Shown: positions 9,403 to 19,999, numbered from the stretch's first letter. The stretch is DNA of 64,000 bases from an uncultured Bacteroidales bacterium (GCA_947179325.1 CAMXAU010000002.1:1-64000); one strand, 5' to 3'. Program-made: numbers and translations. Notes: generated by a model not told the origin, from the letters alone.

Positions 9403-9879
9403 CTACAATCGCCATATGCGGAGAAGAGAGCGGCTGCAGCGCAGCCCCGGAAGAGGGACTTCATGCAGCGGCACGGAATCCACAGGATCCATGAAAGAAC
9501 CGGCCTCCGAGCCAAGCTCTATAGAAAGCGGACAATGGCCGCAAAGACATTTGCAGTGATTATGATGCGAATGGCCGCTGTCACTGCGTCCAGCACCTGT
9601 CACCGAGAGCTGGAAGATGTCATCGGAACAGCAGTCACGGCCGGACTTGGCTGTCTCTCCGCAGCACACATGCGTCCCGTCATGGTGGCCGGCTGAGCAG
9701 CAGGATGAGTGGCAGTGGTGGTCTGGATGGAAGTCATGGCATGTCGCGCCCTCCAGGAGCGGGGCGACAAAGCACTCGCCGCTCTCGGCACATGAATGCA
9801 CATTGAACCCCGTCACGCAGAGCAGATAAAGCAGCGCGACAAAGGCAGAAAGGCACTTTATGACATTTTGTTTAACCAT
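9403..9879 (-). CDS. Cys/His-rich exported protein (HYC_CC_PP-like), putative metal binding
   Basis: MVKQNVIKCLSAFVALLYLLCVTGFNVHSC...HDFHPDHHCHSSCCSAGHHDGTHVCCGE...GHSHHNHCKCLCGHC. Confidence 0.6.
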   Translation of the reverse strand: MVKQNVIKCLSAFVALLYLLCVTGFNVHSCAESGECFVAPLLEGATCHDFHPDHHCHSSCCSAGHHDGTHVCCGETAKSGRDCCSDDIFQLSVTGAGRSDSGHSHHNHCKCLCGHCPLSIELGSEAGSFMDPVDSVPLHEVPLPGLRCSRSLLRIWRL

Positions 9880-9963
9880 CGCACCGCAAAAATAACATTT
9901 TTTTGAATATCTTTTTATAACTTTGTCAAGTTTTGCCGAAAACAATTTAAAACGAATTATATA

Positions 9964-11733
9964 ATGAAGAACTTTTTAAAAATGACATTGGCGACAGTGC
10001 TTGGCTTCATCATAGTCAGCATCATCATGTCCATGTTCTCACTTGCCTTTATCGGTGCGCTTGCAGCACTTGGCGACAGCAAGCCGGTAATGCCGAGAGA
10101 AGCAGTCCTTAAGCTGGACCTGTCGAAGATCATCATTGCAGAGCAGACAAGGGAAAGCGACCCGATCAGCTCAATCCAGGGAAACACAAGCGAGTATATC
10201 GGCATATGGTCTGCTGTCCAGGCCATCAATGCCGCAGCAGAGGACCCTGCAATAAAGTTCATATATATGAAGCCGGACGGAGTGGCCGGCGGGATGGCGC
10301 AGATCGAGGAGCTACGCAATGCGCTCAAGAAATTCCGCGCCTCAGGAAAGGCAATCGTATCGTTTACAGAGTTCCCGTCAAACGGTTCCTACTACCTTGC
10401 ATCAGTGTCCGACAAGATATTCATGTCAAGCTATAAGGGAGGAATGAACATGCTGAACGGGTTCTCGTCACAGATAACCTTCCTGAAGGACATACTGGAC
10501 AAGCTCGGGGTAAATGTACAGCTGATCCGCCACGGGAAATACAAATCCGCAGGTGAAATGTACATCCGCAATTCCATCAGCAATGAGAACAGGACACAGT
10601 ACCAGGTGCTTCTCAATTCAATATGGAAAAACTTCAGTGACGAGATGGCTGCTGCCAGGGGGATGGAGCCGGAAGCATTCAACTCACTTATCGATGACCT
10701 GAAGCTCAACAGCCCTGAGGACTTCCTGAAATACGGTCTTGTAGACGAGCTGCTTACAAATGAGGAGCTGAAGGCAAGGCTCAGCGGGCTGTATGGCGTC
10801 GAGAGGATTGAGGACACCAAGGAGATAAGCCTCAAGGACTATGCTTCAATCAAGGTGCTTCCGAACTACAGGGCAAAGCAGAAGATTGCAGTCATATATG
10901 CAGACGGAAGCATAATTGACGGAGCCGAGAAAAAAGAAGTGAGCGGCGACAGGTTCGCCTCAATCATAGCGGACGTCAGGAAAGACTCTACCGTAAAGGC
11001 TGTCGTATTCCGTGTCAACTCGCCTGGAGGAAGCGTCGTTGCATCAGACAAGATAAAGACCGAGGTCGACCTCCTCAAGGAAGTCAAGCCTGTAATTGCT
11101 TCATACGGCAACTATGCGGCATCCGGAGGATACTGGATCTCAAACAACTGCAACAGGATTTTCTCGGATGCAGGGACCCTCACAGGATCAATAGGGGTAT
11201 TCAGCATGATTCCTGAATTCAGCGGCACATGCAGGAAAATAGGAGTCAACGTCACAAGCATCAGCTCGAATGCACATGGCGACATGTACAACAGCATGAG
11301 GCCTCTTGACAAGGCCGAGCTTGCCTACATGCAGGAATCTGTAGACAACATCTATGACACATTCACGTCAATCGTGGCAGAAGGACGCGGCCTGACACAG
11401 AAATATGTGGACGATATAGCACAGGGACGTGTATGGGCCGGGACAGACGCACTTGAGATAGGTCTTGTTGATGAGATAGGAGGTATCGAGGATGCCATAA
11501 TGTACGCCATCGGCTCAGTATGCGACGAGGTTGACCTCGGCAAATGGCAGATTGCAGAATATCCTAAGCCTTTGACTACATTTGAGCAGATCATGGAGAA
11601 TTTCGGTGGCAGCAAGGCCTCAGTGTTTGCCGGGACCCCTCTTGAATCTGTAGAGAAGGTATTCAGCAAATGGGATGAAAGCAACGCAGGGCAGGTATAT
11701 GCAAGAATGCCTTACGAAATAACAATACAGTAA
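9964..11733 (+). CDS. sppA: Signal peptide peptidase SppA, 67K type
   Basis: 589 aa; duplicated SppA architecture; VFRVNSPGGSVVASDKI and SYGNYAASGGYWISNNCNRIFSDAGTLTGSIGVF. Confidence 0.93.
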   Translation: MKNFLKMTLATVLGFIIVSIIMSMFSLAFIGALAALGDSKPVMPREAVLKLDLSKIIIAEQTRESDPISSIQGNTSEYIGIWSAVQAINAAAEDPAIKFIYMKPDGVAGGMAQIEELRNALKKFRASGKAIVSFTEFPSNGSYYLASVSDKIFMSSYKGGMNMLNGFSSQITFLKDILDKLGVNVQLIRHGKYKSAGEMYIRNSISNENRTQYQVLLNSIWKNFSDEMAAARGMEPEAFNSLIDDLKLNSPEDFLKYGLVDELLTNEELKARLSGLYGVERIEDTKEISLKDYASIKVLPNYRAKQKIAVIYADGSIIDGAEKKEVSGDRFASIIADVRKDSTVKAVVFRVNSPGGSVVASDKIKTEVDLLKEVKPVIASYGNYAASGGYWISNNCNRIFSDAGTLTGSIGVFSMIPEFSGTCRKIGVNVTSISSNAHGDMYNSMRPLDKAELAYMQESVDNIYDTFTSIVAEGRGLTQKYVDDIAQGRVWAGTDALEIGLVDEIGGIEDAIMYAIGSVCDEVDLGKWQIAEYPKPLTTFEQIMENFGGSKASVFAGTPLESVEKVFSKWDESNAGQVYARMPYEITIQ

Positions 11734-11739
11734 CCAGGA

Positions 11740-14700
11740 ATGACAAAGAACCGTAGTATAAGATATTCCGGCATATTGCTGATATTCTATGTACTGGCTG
11801 TCCTGTGCGCCTCACATGCAGGTGCGCAGGACAAGTCCGGTGTAGAGATGACTATAATTTCAGGAAAGGTGATAGATGCCTCCGACGGCTATCCGCTGAT
11901 CGGTGTCAGCGTCATGACAGACGGCTATGGCGCGGCGACAGACATAGACGGAAACTTTGAGCTGAAGCTTCCTGCGCAGAAGTGCGAGATTACATTTTCA
12001 TATATCGGCTACAAGAACATAGTCAAGGAATTTACCGTAAAGAATGCATCATCCTTCTCCAGGATTGTAATGGAGGCGAGCACAACAGAGCTTGATGATG
12101 TAGTCGTTACCGGCGTGTACGAGAGGAAAAAGGAGAGCTTTACAGGCTCCTCCGCGACATTCAAGGGAGATGAACTGAAGTCTGTAGGCTCACAGAATGT
12201 CCTACAGAGCCTGAAGACCCTCGACCCTTCATTCAAGATCATGGAAAGCAACCTGTTCGGCTCCAACCCGAACATGATGCCGGACATTGAGATACGTGGA
12301 AAGACAAGCGTCATGGGACTCAAGGAGGAATATGGCTCTGACCCTAACCAGCCCCTCTTCATCCTTGACGGATTCGAGACCGACATCGAGACAGTGATGA
12401 ACCTGAACATGAACCGCGTGGCCTCTGTGACAATCCTCAAGGACGCGGCATCTACGGCCATCTATGGTTCAAAGGCCTCAAATGGAGTCGTTGTCATCGA
12501 GACAAAGGCCCCTGCAAGAGGACGTCTGCAGGTTTCATATAAAGGAGACTTCGGGCTTTCCATCGCAGACCTCACGGACTACAACCTGATGAATGCTGCG
12601 GAAAAGCTTGAATTCGAGACACGGGCAGGCGTCTATCGCGACAATACAGGCGACCCGTTCAAGCAGCTCCAGCTCGACAACCTCAGGAACGAGCGGCTGA
12701 AAAGCATAAACATGGGGGTCGACACATACTGGCTAAGCGAACCTATACGTACTGGATTCACCAACAAGCACAACCTCTATGTCGAGGGAGGCGAAGAGAA
12801 GATACGCTATGGAATAGGCCTGAGCTACGGCGGTGTGCAGGGTGTAATGAAAGGCTCTGACAGAAACACCATTTCAGGCAACATAGACCTGATCTACAGG
12901 ACCGGCAAGTTCCAGTTCAGCAACAAGCTTACAATAAACAGCCTCAGCACTGCAAACCCGATTGTTTCATTTGAGGAATACGCACGGGCAAATCCTTATT
13001 ACATGAAATACGGTATCGGGGGGGGCATTGAAAAATATCTATATTACCCGGCCGAGGACCTGGACGACCATCCTGTATCCAATCCCCTATGGAATGCCCA
13101 TCTCAACAACTACGACAAGACATCAGGCTTCGGCTTTACAAACAATTTCATATTTGAGTGGTTCATCCTGAAAGAGCTTCGCTTCAGGGCGAAGTTCGGA
13201 ATCACCAAGAATGACGAGAACCAGCAGACAAGGCTGTCTCCGGAGCACACACAGTTCGATGATGTGGGCGACACGGAGAAAGGCCTCTATACACATACCC
13301 TCACAAAAGACCTGACATACGAAGGCGATGCAGCCATCACATACGGTAAGCTGTTTGCCGAAAAGCATATGGTAAACGCAGTAGGAGGATTCAACTTCAG
13401 CAACCAGAAGTACCTTGACTACAGCTACTCGGCAACAGGCTTCACCGAAGACCAGTTCGCTGCCCCATCATTCGCCAACAGCTATCCCTCAGGCGGTTCC
13501 CCGGAATACAGCGAAACACACAAGAGGGCCGTGAGCTTCTATCTCAACGGTGGATACTCGTATGACGAAAGATATCTCCTTGATGTAAACTACAGGCTTG
13601 ACGGAGCCTCGATGTTCGGTGCGGAGAACCGCTTCAGGAACACATGGTCAGTCGGAGCCGGATGGAACATCCACAAGGAGAAGTTCCTTACTGACAAGAC
13701 AGACTTCTTCCAGGTCCTGAAGCTTAGGGCATCCGTGGGAAATCCCGGAAACCAGAATTTCTCCGCCTACCGTGCATTCTCCACATATAAGTTCAACGGA
13801 TGGATGACAAATGTCTTCGGGGCCGGCGTCATAGTCAAGACGCTTGGCAACAAGGGGCTGGCATGGCAGGAGACAATAAATTACGACCTCGGTTCAGACA
13901 TCACGTTCTGGGGCAGCAGGGTGAACATAACATTTGACTACTTCTGGAAAAACACAGATCCGCTGCTTGCAATCATCTCCACCAAAGGCTCTATGGGTGT
14001 AAGCACCATAGCGATGAATGCCGGAGGGCAGAACACCAACGGATGGGAGGCGACATTCAAGATTTCTCCGATATACCGTCCTTCAGAAGGAATCAACTGG
14101 AACATCAGCCTCAACGCCACCAGTTCAAAATCACGGTATGTAAATATCGGCAATGCCTTCAGCTCGCTTAATGAAAGCGGAAAGACATCGCTCGTCGGCA
14201 CAACAAGATATTATGACGGAGGTAGCCCTACGGCAATATGGGCAGTGCGCTCCGCCGGGATCGACCCTGCAACGGGAAAAGAGCTGTTCATCAAGAAAGA
14301 TGGTTCATATTCATTCACATACGATGTAAACGATGAAGTTGTCGTAGGAGACACGCAGCCTAAAATCGAGGGAGTGCTTGGAACTACTCTCTACTACAAG
14401 GGCTTTTCTGTGGGATGCTATCTGAGATACAGGCTTGGAGGCCAGGTGTTCAATTCATCCCTGTTCCAGAAAGTAGAGAACATAGGAACAGAGGAAGTCT
14501 ACAACAACCAGGACAGGAGAGCCTTGTATGACAGGTGGTCCGAAGACAACAGGGAAGCATATTTCAAGGGCATCTCAATGGTTCAGAAGACTGACAAGTC
14601 ATCACGCTTCGTAATGGACGAAAACACATTGACCGGAGAATCATTCAATGTAGGATACGAATTTCCTGACCGCATGATAAGGAAGCTCCATATCTCCGCA

Positions 14701-14817
14701 TTGTCATTGCAGATGTCGCTGAACGACATTTTCCGCATCTCATCCGTACGTGTTGAAAGAGGAATAGACTATCCATTTGCAAGGAATGTCTCATTCTCCA
14801 TAGGTGTGACCTTCTGA
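11740..14817 (+). CDS. SusC/RagA family TonB-linked outer membrane protein (locus 1)
   Basis: Carboxypeptidase-D-like N-terminal domain (GKVIDASDGYPLIGVSVM), VVVTGVYERKKESFTGS, PLFILDGFE, ILKDAASTAIYGSKASNGVVVIETK; C-terminal FSIGVTF. Confidence 0.95.
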   Translation: MTKNRSIRYSGILLIFYVLAVLCASHAGAQDKSGVEMTIISGKVIDASDGYPLIGVSVMTDGYGAATDIDGNFELKLPAQKCEITFSYIGYKNIVKEFTVKNASSFSRIVMEASTTELDDVVVTGVYERKKESFTGSSATFKGDELKSVGSQNVLQSLKTLDPSFKIMESNLFGSNPNMMPDIEIRGKTSVMGLKEEYGSDPNQPLFILDGFETDIETVMNLNMNRVASVTILKDAASTAIYGSKASNGVVVIETKAPARGRLQVSYKGDFGLSIADLTDYNLMNAAEKLEFETRAGVYRDNTGDPFKQLQLDNLRNERLKSINMGVDTYWLSEPIRTGFTNKHNLYVEGGEEKIRYGIGLSYGGVQGVMKGSDRNTISGNIDLIYRTGKFQFSNKLTINSLSTANPIVSFEEYARANPYYMKYGIGGGIEKYLYYPAEDLDDHPVSNPLWNAHLNNYDKTSGFGFTNNFIFEWFILKELRFRAKFGITKNDENQQTRLSPEHTQFDDVGDTEKGLYTHTLTKDLTYEGDAAITYGKLFAEKHMVNAVGGFNFSNQKYLDYSYSATGFTEDQFAAPSFANSYPSGGSPEYSETHKRAVSFYLNGGYSYDERYLLDVNYRLDGASMFGAENRFRNTWSVGAGWNIHKEKFLTDKTDFFQVLKLRASVGNPGNQNFSAYRAFSTYKFNGWMTNVFGAGVIVKTLGNKGLAWQETINYDLGSDITFWGSRVNITFDYFWKNTDPLLAIISTKGSMGVSTIAMNAGGQNTNGWEATFKISPIYRPSEGINWNISLNATSSKSRYVNIGNAFSSLNESGKTSLVGTTRYYDGGSPTAIWAVRSAGIDPATGKELFIKKDGSYSFTYDVNDEVVVGDTQPKIEGVLGTTLYYKGFSVGCYLRYRLGGQVFNSSLFQKVENIGTEEVYNNQDRRALYDRWSEDNREAYFKGISMVQKTDKSSRFVMDENTLTGESFNVGYEFPDRMIRKLHISALSLQMSLNDIFRISSVRVERGIDYPFARNVSFSIGVTF

Positions 14818-14832
14818 TAATCAGTAACCGAC

Positions 14833-16287
14833 ATGAATAGAAACAGCATATATATAATAATAGTGTCTGTCCTGCTGGGCGGACTCTGCGGATGCGGGAA
14901 ATGGCTTGACATCAAGCCATACGATGAAATGGCAGAAGATGACCTGCTCTCGACCGAAAACGGGTTCATCAGGCTTCTTAACGGTATCTATATAGAGCTC
15001 AACACAGATGCACTCTATGGTGGCTCCCTGACTGTCGAGATGATTGAGATAATGGGTGGAGCCTACACAATCGGCACTGACAAGGCTGTGTGGGGAAACT
15101 TCCATGACCTTTCAGAATATAAATACGGCACAGACTACTGGCGGGCACGTTTCAGCAGCACCTGGGACAAGGCATATGCGATGATACTCAACTGCAACCT
15201 CCTGCTGGAAAACATTGACAAGGAAGAGAAGAAAGGGCTTTTCAGCGGAGACAACCGCAACATAATCAAGGGTGAAGCCCTTGCCCTGAGGGCAATGCTG
15301 CACTTTGACATGCTCAGGATATTCGGACCTGTATATTCCAACAGCCCTGAAGCTCTGTCCATACCGTACTACACTGCATACACCACCATGCCGGAAGCCA
15401 TGCTGCCGGCATCTGAGGCGGCAGCAAAGATAATCACCGACCTCAAGAATGCGCGTATCCTGCTTTCGTCAGACCCTGTAATTACAGAGGGGACGAGGAT
15501 GGACGGTCCTGCCGACGGAGCATCGAACTTCCTGTACTACAGAAATCTGCGTCTGAACTACTACGCTGTAACCGGACTTCTTGCACGTGCAAGCCTGTAT
15601 TTTGGAGACAAGCAGGATGCATTCACCTATGCAACGGAAGTAATCGGTGCATCTAATGCAGGAATATTCCCGTTTGTTGACCGCTCACTGGTGGCAGGCT
15701 CGCCGGAAGACCCTGACCGTATATTCTCATCAGAGGTCATCTTCGCCCTCACCCACGCGAGAAGAAATGAACTCTTCAAGAACTACTACGATCCGAGCAG
15801 GACTCCGAACTATGTATTCCGCATGGACAATGACATCTTTTCCAGGTTCATCTACGGAGGTTCACTGACAGGAGGCAGCATCGATGACTACAGATGCAGG
15901 GCCAACTGGATAGCGAACGGGACAAACAGATATTTCTATAAATACTCCGACATGGTAGAGACCGGAAACATCCGCAATACAATGATTCCTCTCATCAGGC
16001 TTGGTGAAATGTACCTTATAGCCGCTGAAAGCCAGTCGGAAAACCTTGGAAACGGACTTCAGTACATTAATACTTTGCGGAGCAAGCGCGGTGTCAGCAA
16101 CCTGCCGTCACTCACGGACGAGCTTCTGCAATATGAATATGTCAGGGAGCTATACGGGGAAGGACAGCTGTTTTTCATGTACAAGAGAAGATTCGCATCA
16201 ATACTGAAATCAGCTTCCGGCAACAATCCTCAGCCAAGCAATGAGATTTTCGTAGTACCTACGCCTGACACAGAGACACAGAACTGA
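14833..16287 (+). CDS. SusD/RagB family lipoprotein (locus 1)
   Basis: Lipoprotein signal ...GLCGCGKWLDIKPYDEM; LRAMLHFDMLRIFGPVY; RLGEMYLIAAESQ. Confidence 0.93.
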   Translation: MNRNSIYIIIVSVLLGGLCGCGKWLDIKPYDEMAEDDLLSTENGFIRLLNGIYIELNTDALYGGSLTVEMIEIMGGAYTIGTDKAVWGNFHDLSEYKYGTDYWRARFSSTWDKAYAMILNCNLLLENIDKEEKKGLFSGDNRNIIKGEALALRAMLHFDMLRIFGPVYSNSPEALSIPYYTAYTTMPEAMLPASEAAAKIITDLKNARILLSSDPVITEGTRMDGPADGASNFLYYRNLRLNYYAVTGLLARASLYFGDKQDAFTYATEVIGASNAGIFPFVDRSLVAGSPEDPDRIFSSEVIFALTHARRNELFKNYYDPSRTPNYVFRMDNDIFSRFIYGGSLTGGSIDDYRCRANWIANGTNRYFYKYSDMVETGNIRNTMIPLIRLGEMYLIAAESQSENLGNGLQYINTLRSKRGVSNLPSLTDELLQYEYVRELYGEGQLFFMYKRRFASILKSASGNNPQPSNEIFVVPTPDTETQN

Positions 16288-17048
16288 TGAAGACAAAAAA
16301 AGGATTATACATAGCCTGCATCCTGTCCGTTCTTGGATGCATTTCATGCACAGAGCAGCATCCAAGGCTGTTCGAGGAACTTAATGGCATATATTTCAAC
16401 TACAAGAGCGGAGGACTTGCAGTCGACAGCACGTCCGTGACATTTGTATATGAAAGCGGAAGCGAGCTTGACATCCCTGTCACAGTGCAGCTTTTAGGAA
16501 GGCCGTCGGCACACGACCGCAATGTAAGCGTAACCGTAAGTTCCGGCAATGCAGAAGAAGGGATTGACTACGTCCTGCCGGAATCCTCTGTGCTTCCTGC
16601 CGGAGAAGTCAGTTTCCAGTACACGGTCAAGCTGCTCAGGACGGAAGCACTTAAAAGCTCTGTCAAGGACATAACGCTTGAGCTTCATGCCAATGAAGAT
16701 TTCACGCTTCCTGTATCCGTAATCGAGCAGACTACCGGAAACATAGAGATCCTGACATTCAGGATCAGGTTCTCAGATATGTTCACTGACCCGCCTGCAG
16801 CATGGAGCACCAGCATCCTCGGTGGCTTCTCACAGCAGAAGTTCGAACTGATATGCAAGGTACTGTCAATAGACCCGGCAATGTTCAACAATCCTGACGA
16901 GATGACACTTGCTAAGCAGGCCTATATCTTCACGGAAATGACATATTACATAAAGAACGAACTGGCAAAAATGGAGGCCGGACTTGAATATGACCACGAT
17001 ATCATTGACAAGGAGACCGGACTTCCGATTGCTTTCCCGACAGAATAA
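16287..17048 (+). CDS. DUF4843 domain lipoprotein (locus 1)
   Basis: ACILSVLGCISCTEQ lipobox; NGIYFNYKSG...VTFVYESGSELDIPVTVQLLGRPSAHDRNVSV; start overlaps SusD stop. Confidence 0.8.
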   Translation: MKTKKGLYIACILSVLGCISCTEQHPRLFEELNGIYFNYKSGGLAVDSTSVTFVYESGSELDIPVTVQLLGRPSAHDRNVSVTVSSGNAEEGIDYVLPESSVLPAGEVSFQYTVKLLRTEALKSSVKDITLELHANEDFTLPVSVIEQTTGNIEILTFRIRFSDMFTDPPAAWSTSILGGFSQQKFELICKVLSIDPAMFNNPDEMTLAKQAYIFTEMTYYIKNELAKMEAGLEYDHDIIDKETGLPIAFPTE

Positions 17049-17054
17049 TATAAT

Positions 17055-18620
17055 ATGACCAGCATAAGAAAATATATCTTTACTGTAATGGCTGCCGCCC
17101 TGGCTGTTTCCTGCGCCAGGGACCTTGGCAACTACACATACCACGACCTTGAGAGTCCTGCCGTGTCAGGAATCGGGGAAAGGATAGAGGTCCTCACCCA
17201 GGAGAGGCTACAGATATCCCCTGTAATAGAAAACATTCCCGATACAGAAATGTATGAATATGAATGGCAGGCAATTGACAAGAACATAGACATGACCAGT
17301 ACTGTAATAGGCACTGGACGTGACCTTGACTATATTGTCACTCTGTCCCCTGCTGAATATGCACTGTACTACAAGATTACCGAGAAAAGCTCCGGCATAT
17401 ACTGGATGACCGAGTCCACTCTTATAGTAAGTTCCTCAATGACAGAAGGATGGATGGTACTATGCTCAGACAATGGGACATCCAGGCTTGACTTCATATC
17501 CGACGTTACAGGCATCACCTACACCGATGTCCTCAAAGACAATGAAGGGATGCCAAGGCTGAACGGACCAAGGAAAATACACTGGCAGAACACCATGGCA
17601 GACTTAAATTCCCCGTACTACCTGTTCACAGATGACGGGGCGACAAGGCTGGGCAAGGATTCATTTGAATGGGAAAAGGAATATTCCATGCAATATGAAA
17701 TGGCATCCCTGCAGGAAGTCACCCCATATTCCATGGTATCTGCAGGATTCGGAAGGCTTTTCGTAAGCGGCACCGACGCCTACTACAGCGAGACTATGGG
17801 AATCGCAGGACTCTTCGGCAGCCCCGTAAACAAGGGGTTCAGGTCATCACCGTACATTGGTGCAAACGTCTCCGGTGTACAGTATGCCGCTGTCTATATG
17901 CTTTACGACATGGACAACAAGAAATTCATGGCATATTGTCCATTGCTGACAAAGAACGACCTTGGAGCACAGGAACCTCTTACGGAAATGGACGAGATGG
18001 GCATAATAGCAGAAGGGTTCGCCAAAGAGGGCGAAGCAAGCGTAGTGGGGACCGCATTCAGCAGCTACCCGGAAGGATACGGGCTGGTATACATGGAAAA
18101 CACGCTCTATGACCCGGGCAACGGCAAGATGGGCATCACCTACTCGATACTCTCAGACGGTGACAGACGCTATGTCTATGGAATCCAGCTTGGTGACATG
18201 CTCCGTTTCTCTGACTGCACATATGTCCTCGGAAAGGCATACTACGGAGACATATCCTCCTGCCAGGGCATCACGGACGGTAACGCGCTCTTCGCATTCA
18301 GTTCACTTAAAGGATATATGTACTATGCCCTCGGGAATACAGTATACTGCGCGGACCTGAATGAAGAGCCGATACAGGGCAAGCCTATGCTGACTTTCAG
18401 CGGGGAGAACATAACCATGCTGAAATTCAACCTGTATCATCAGACAGCCAACAGGATGCGCAGCTATGACCTGGTGGTCGGCACCGAGAAAAACGGGACA
18501 GGCACATTGAGGGTGTACGAAGGCTACGAGTCTGAAGGCGATTTCTCAAATGTAGTCCCAGATGTATACAGCGGCTTCGCTACCATTGTCGACGCCACAT
18601 ATAAAGAACGTGTAAACTAA
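17055..18620 (+). CDS. PKD-like family lipoprotein (locus 1)
   Basis: MAAALAVSCARDLGNYTYHDL; EYEWQAI...GTGRDLDYIVTLSPAEYALYYKITEKSSGIYW. Confidence 0.8.
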   Translation: MTSIRKYIFTVMAAALAVSCARDLGNYTYHDLESPAVSGIGERIEVLTQERLQISPVIENIPDTEMYEYEWQAIDKNIDMTSTVIGTGRDLDYIVTLSPAEYALYYKITEKSSGIYWMTESTLIVSSSMTEGWMVLCSDNGTSRLDFISDVTGITYTDVLKDNEGMPRLNGPRKIHWQNTMADLNSPYYLFTDDGATRLGKDSFEWEKEYSMQYEMASLQEVTPYSMVSAGFGRLFVSGTDAYYSETMGIAGLFGSPVNKGFRSSPYIGANVSGVQYAAVYMLYDMDNKKFMAYCPLLTKNDLGAQEPLTEMDEMGIIAEGFAKEGEASVVGTAFSSYPEGYGLVYMENTLYDPGNGKMGITYSILSDGDRRYVYGIQLGDMLRFSDCTYVLGKAYYGDISSCQGITDGNALFAFSSLKGYMYYALGNTVYCADLNEEPIQGKPMLTFSGENITMLKFNLYHQTANRMRSYDLVVGTEKNGTGTLRVYEGYESEGDFSNVVPDVYSGFATIVDATYKERVN

Positions 18621-18631
18621 CAGCTTAAATA

Positions 18632-19978
18632 ATGAACAGATATCTACTTATATTGGCAGTGTGCCTCATGGCTGCATGCAAGCCGGCCACAAAGGAAATC
18701 CAGATTGAGGTCGAGGCAAAGAACCCTGCCGAGAAAATGGTGATGCTCGTCTACCATAAGACACTTGCCCCGATAGAGCTTGACGACAACGGATACGGCA
18801 AGCTGACAATCGAGGGCATGGATGCCGTCTATGCGAAAGTCTTCTATGGAATGGCCAGCAAGAACATATATCTTGAAAAAGGAGACAAGGCAAAGATTTC
18901 TTTTGACGCCGCTGACTTTGCCGGCACATTCAGTTTCGATGGCAGCAAGGCACCTGCCGTTGAATACCTGAACACCGTCACATTGACAGAATTCCAGCAG
19001 GAGAAGTTTGCATTGCCATTCGACGAGTTCCATGCCATGCTCAATGACATGGCGAACAACGCCGTGAAGATCCTGGATGCGCATGACCTGCGCGGTACCG
19101 GCAATTTCAAGAAGATGGAGAAAGGCAGGATAAAATATTCTTATGCATGCCCGCTCCTGGTCTATCCTGTAGGGCATGAGCTTATGGCACAGGAACGCTT
19201 TGAGACCGGAGATGCATATTATGACGTAATCCGCGGATATGCCGTGGAAGACAAGGATCTTGTGGACATTGACCAATACCGCGAGTTCATGGCTGAGGCA
19301 GCGCATGTGCTTGACATCAACGGCAGGGATATAAAGAAAATGTATCCAAAGACAGTGGCGAGCCTCCGCTACATCGCCGACAACAGCAAGGACCAGAAAG
19401 TAAAGGAAAACCTGATACACCATATTGCTGCTCCATACGTGGAGATCTACGGGACCGATGACATCCAGGAACTGTCAAATATCTACATGACATATGTAAA
19501 GGACACAATGCTCATTGCTGATTTCAGGCAGAAATGCGACAACTGGGACTTCACGAAGCCAGGCAAGCAGGCACCTCAATTCACTGCAGTTGACATCAAC
19601 GGCAAACGGCACCGCCTGCACGAGTACCGTGGAAAATATGTATATATAGACATATGGGCGACATGGTGTGCTCCATGCCGCGCAGAGATCCCTTACATGA
19701 AAGAGCTTGAAGAGAAGTTCAAGGACAGGAACATCGTGTTCCTCGGGCTTTCGATTGACCAGGACAAGTCAAAATGGGAAGAAAAGGTCAAGGAAGGCGG
19801 ACTCAGCGGAATCCAGCTGTATCTCGGACAGGAAAGCGACTTCCAGAAAAAGTTCAAGATAAACGGCATTCCACGCTTCATTCTGCTGGACATGGAGGGA
19901 AAGATCATCAATTCAGACATGACACGCCCGTCCTCACCTGAGACGGCAGACAAACTTGAAAAATTGGAGAATATATAA
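18632..19978 (+). CDS. TlpA-like thioredoxin-fold lipoprotein (locus 1)
   Basis: LAVCLMAACKPAT lipobox; C-terminal KYVYIDIWATWCAPCRAEIPYMKEL (CxxC) and NGIPRFILLDMEGKI. Confidence 0.88.
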   Translation: MNRYLLILAVCLMAACKPATKEIQIEVEAKNPAEKMVMLVYHKTLAPIELDDNGYGKLTIEGMDAVYAKVFYGMASKNIYLEKGDKAKISFDAADFAGTFSFDGSKAPAVEYLNTVTLTEFQQEKFALPFDEFHAMLNDMANNAVKILDAHDLRGTGNFKKMEKGRIKYSYACPLLVYPVGHELMAQERFETGDAYYDVIRGYAVEDKDLVDIDQYREFMAEAAHVLDINGRDIKKMYPKTVASLRYIADNSKDQKVKENLIHHIAAPYVEIYGTDDIQELSNIYMTYVKDTMLIADFRQKCDNWDFTKPGKQAPQFTAVDINGKRHRLHEYRGKYVYIDIWATWCAPCRAEIPYMKELEEKFKDRNIVFLGLSIDQDKSKWEEKVKEGGLSGIQLYLGQESDFQKKFKINGIPRFILLDMEGKIINSDMTRPSSPETADKLEKLENI

Positions 19979-19999
19979 AACACTTTAAACAATTTAGTT

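Noticed and set aside
9902-9925. Promoter for sppA (TTTG...TAACTTTG)
   Set aside because: -7 box is good but the TTTG lies only 12 nt upstream, too close for a confident call.
18644-19423. 259-aa minus-strand ORF antisense to the TlpA-like gene
   Set aside because: No family-like motifs; sense strand has lipobox and thioredoxin motif.
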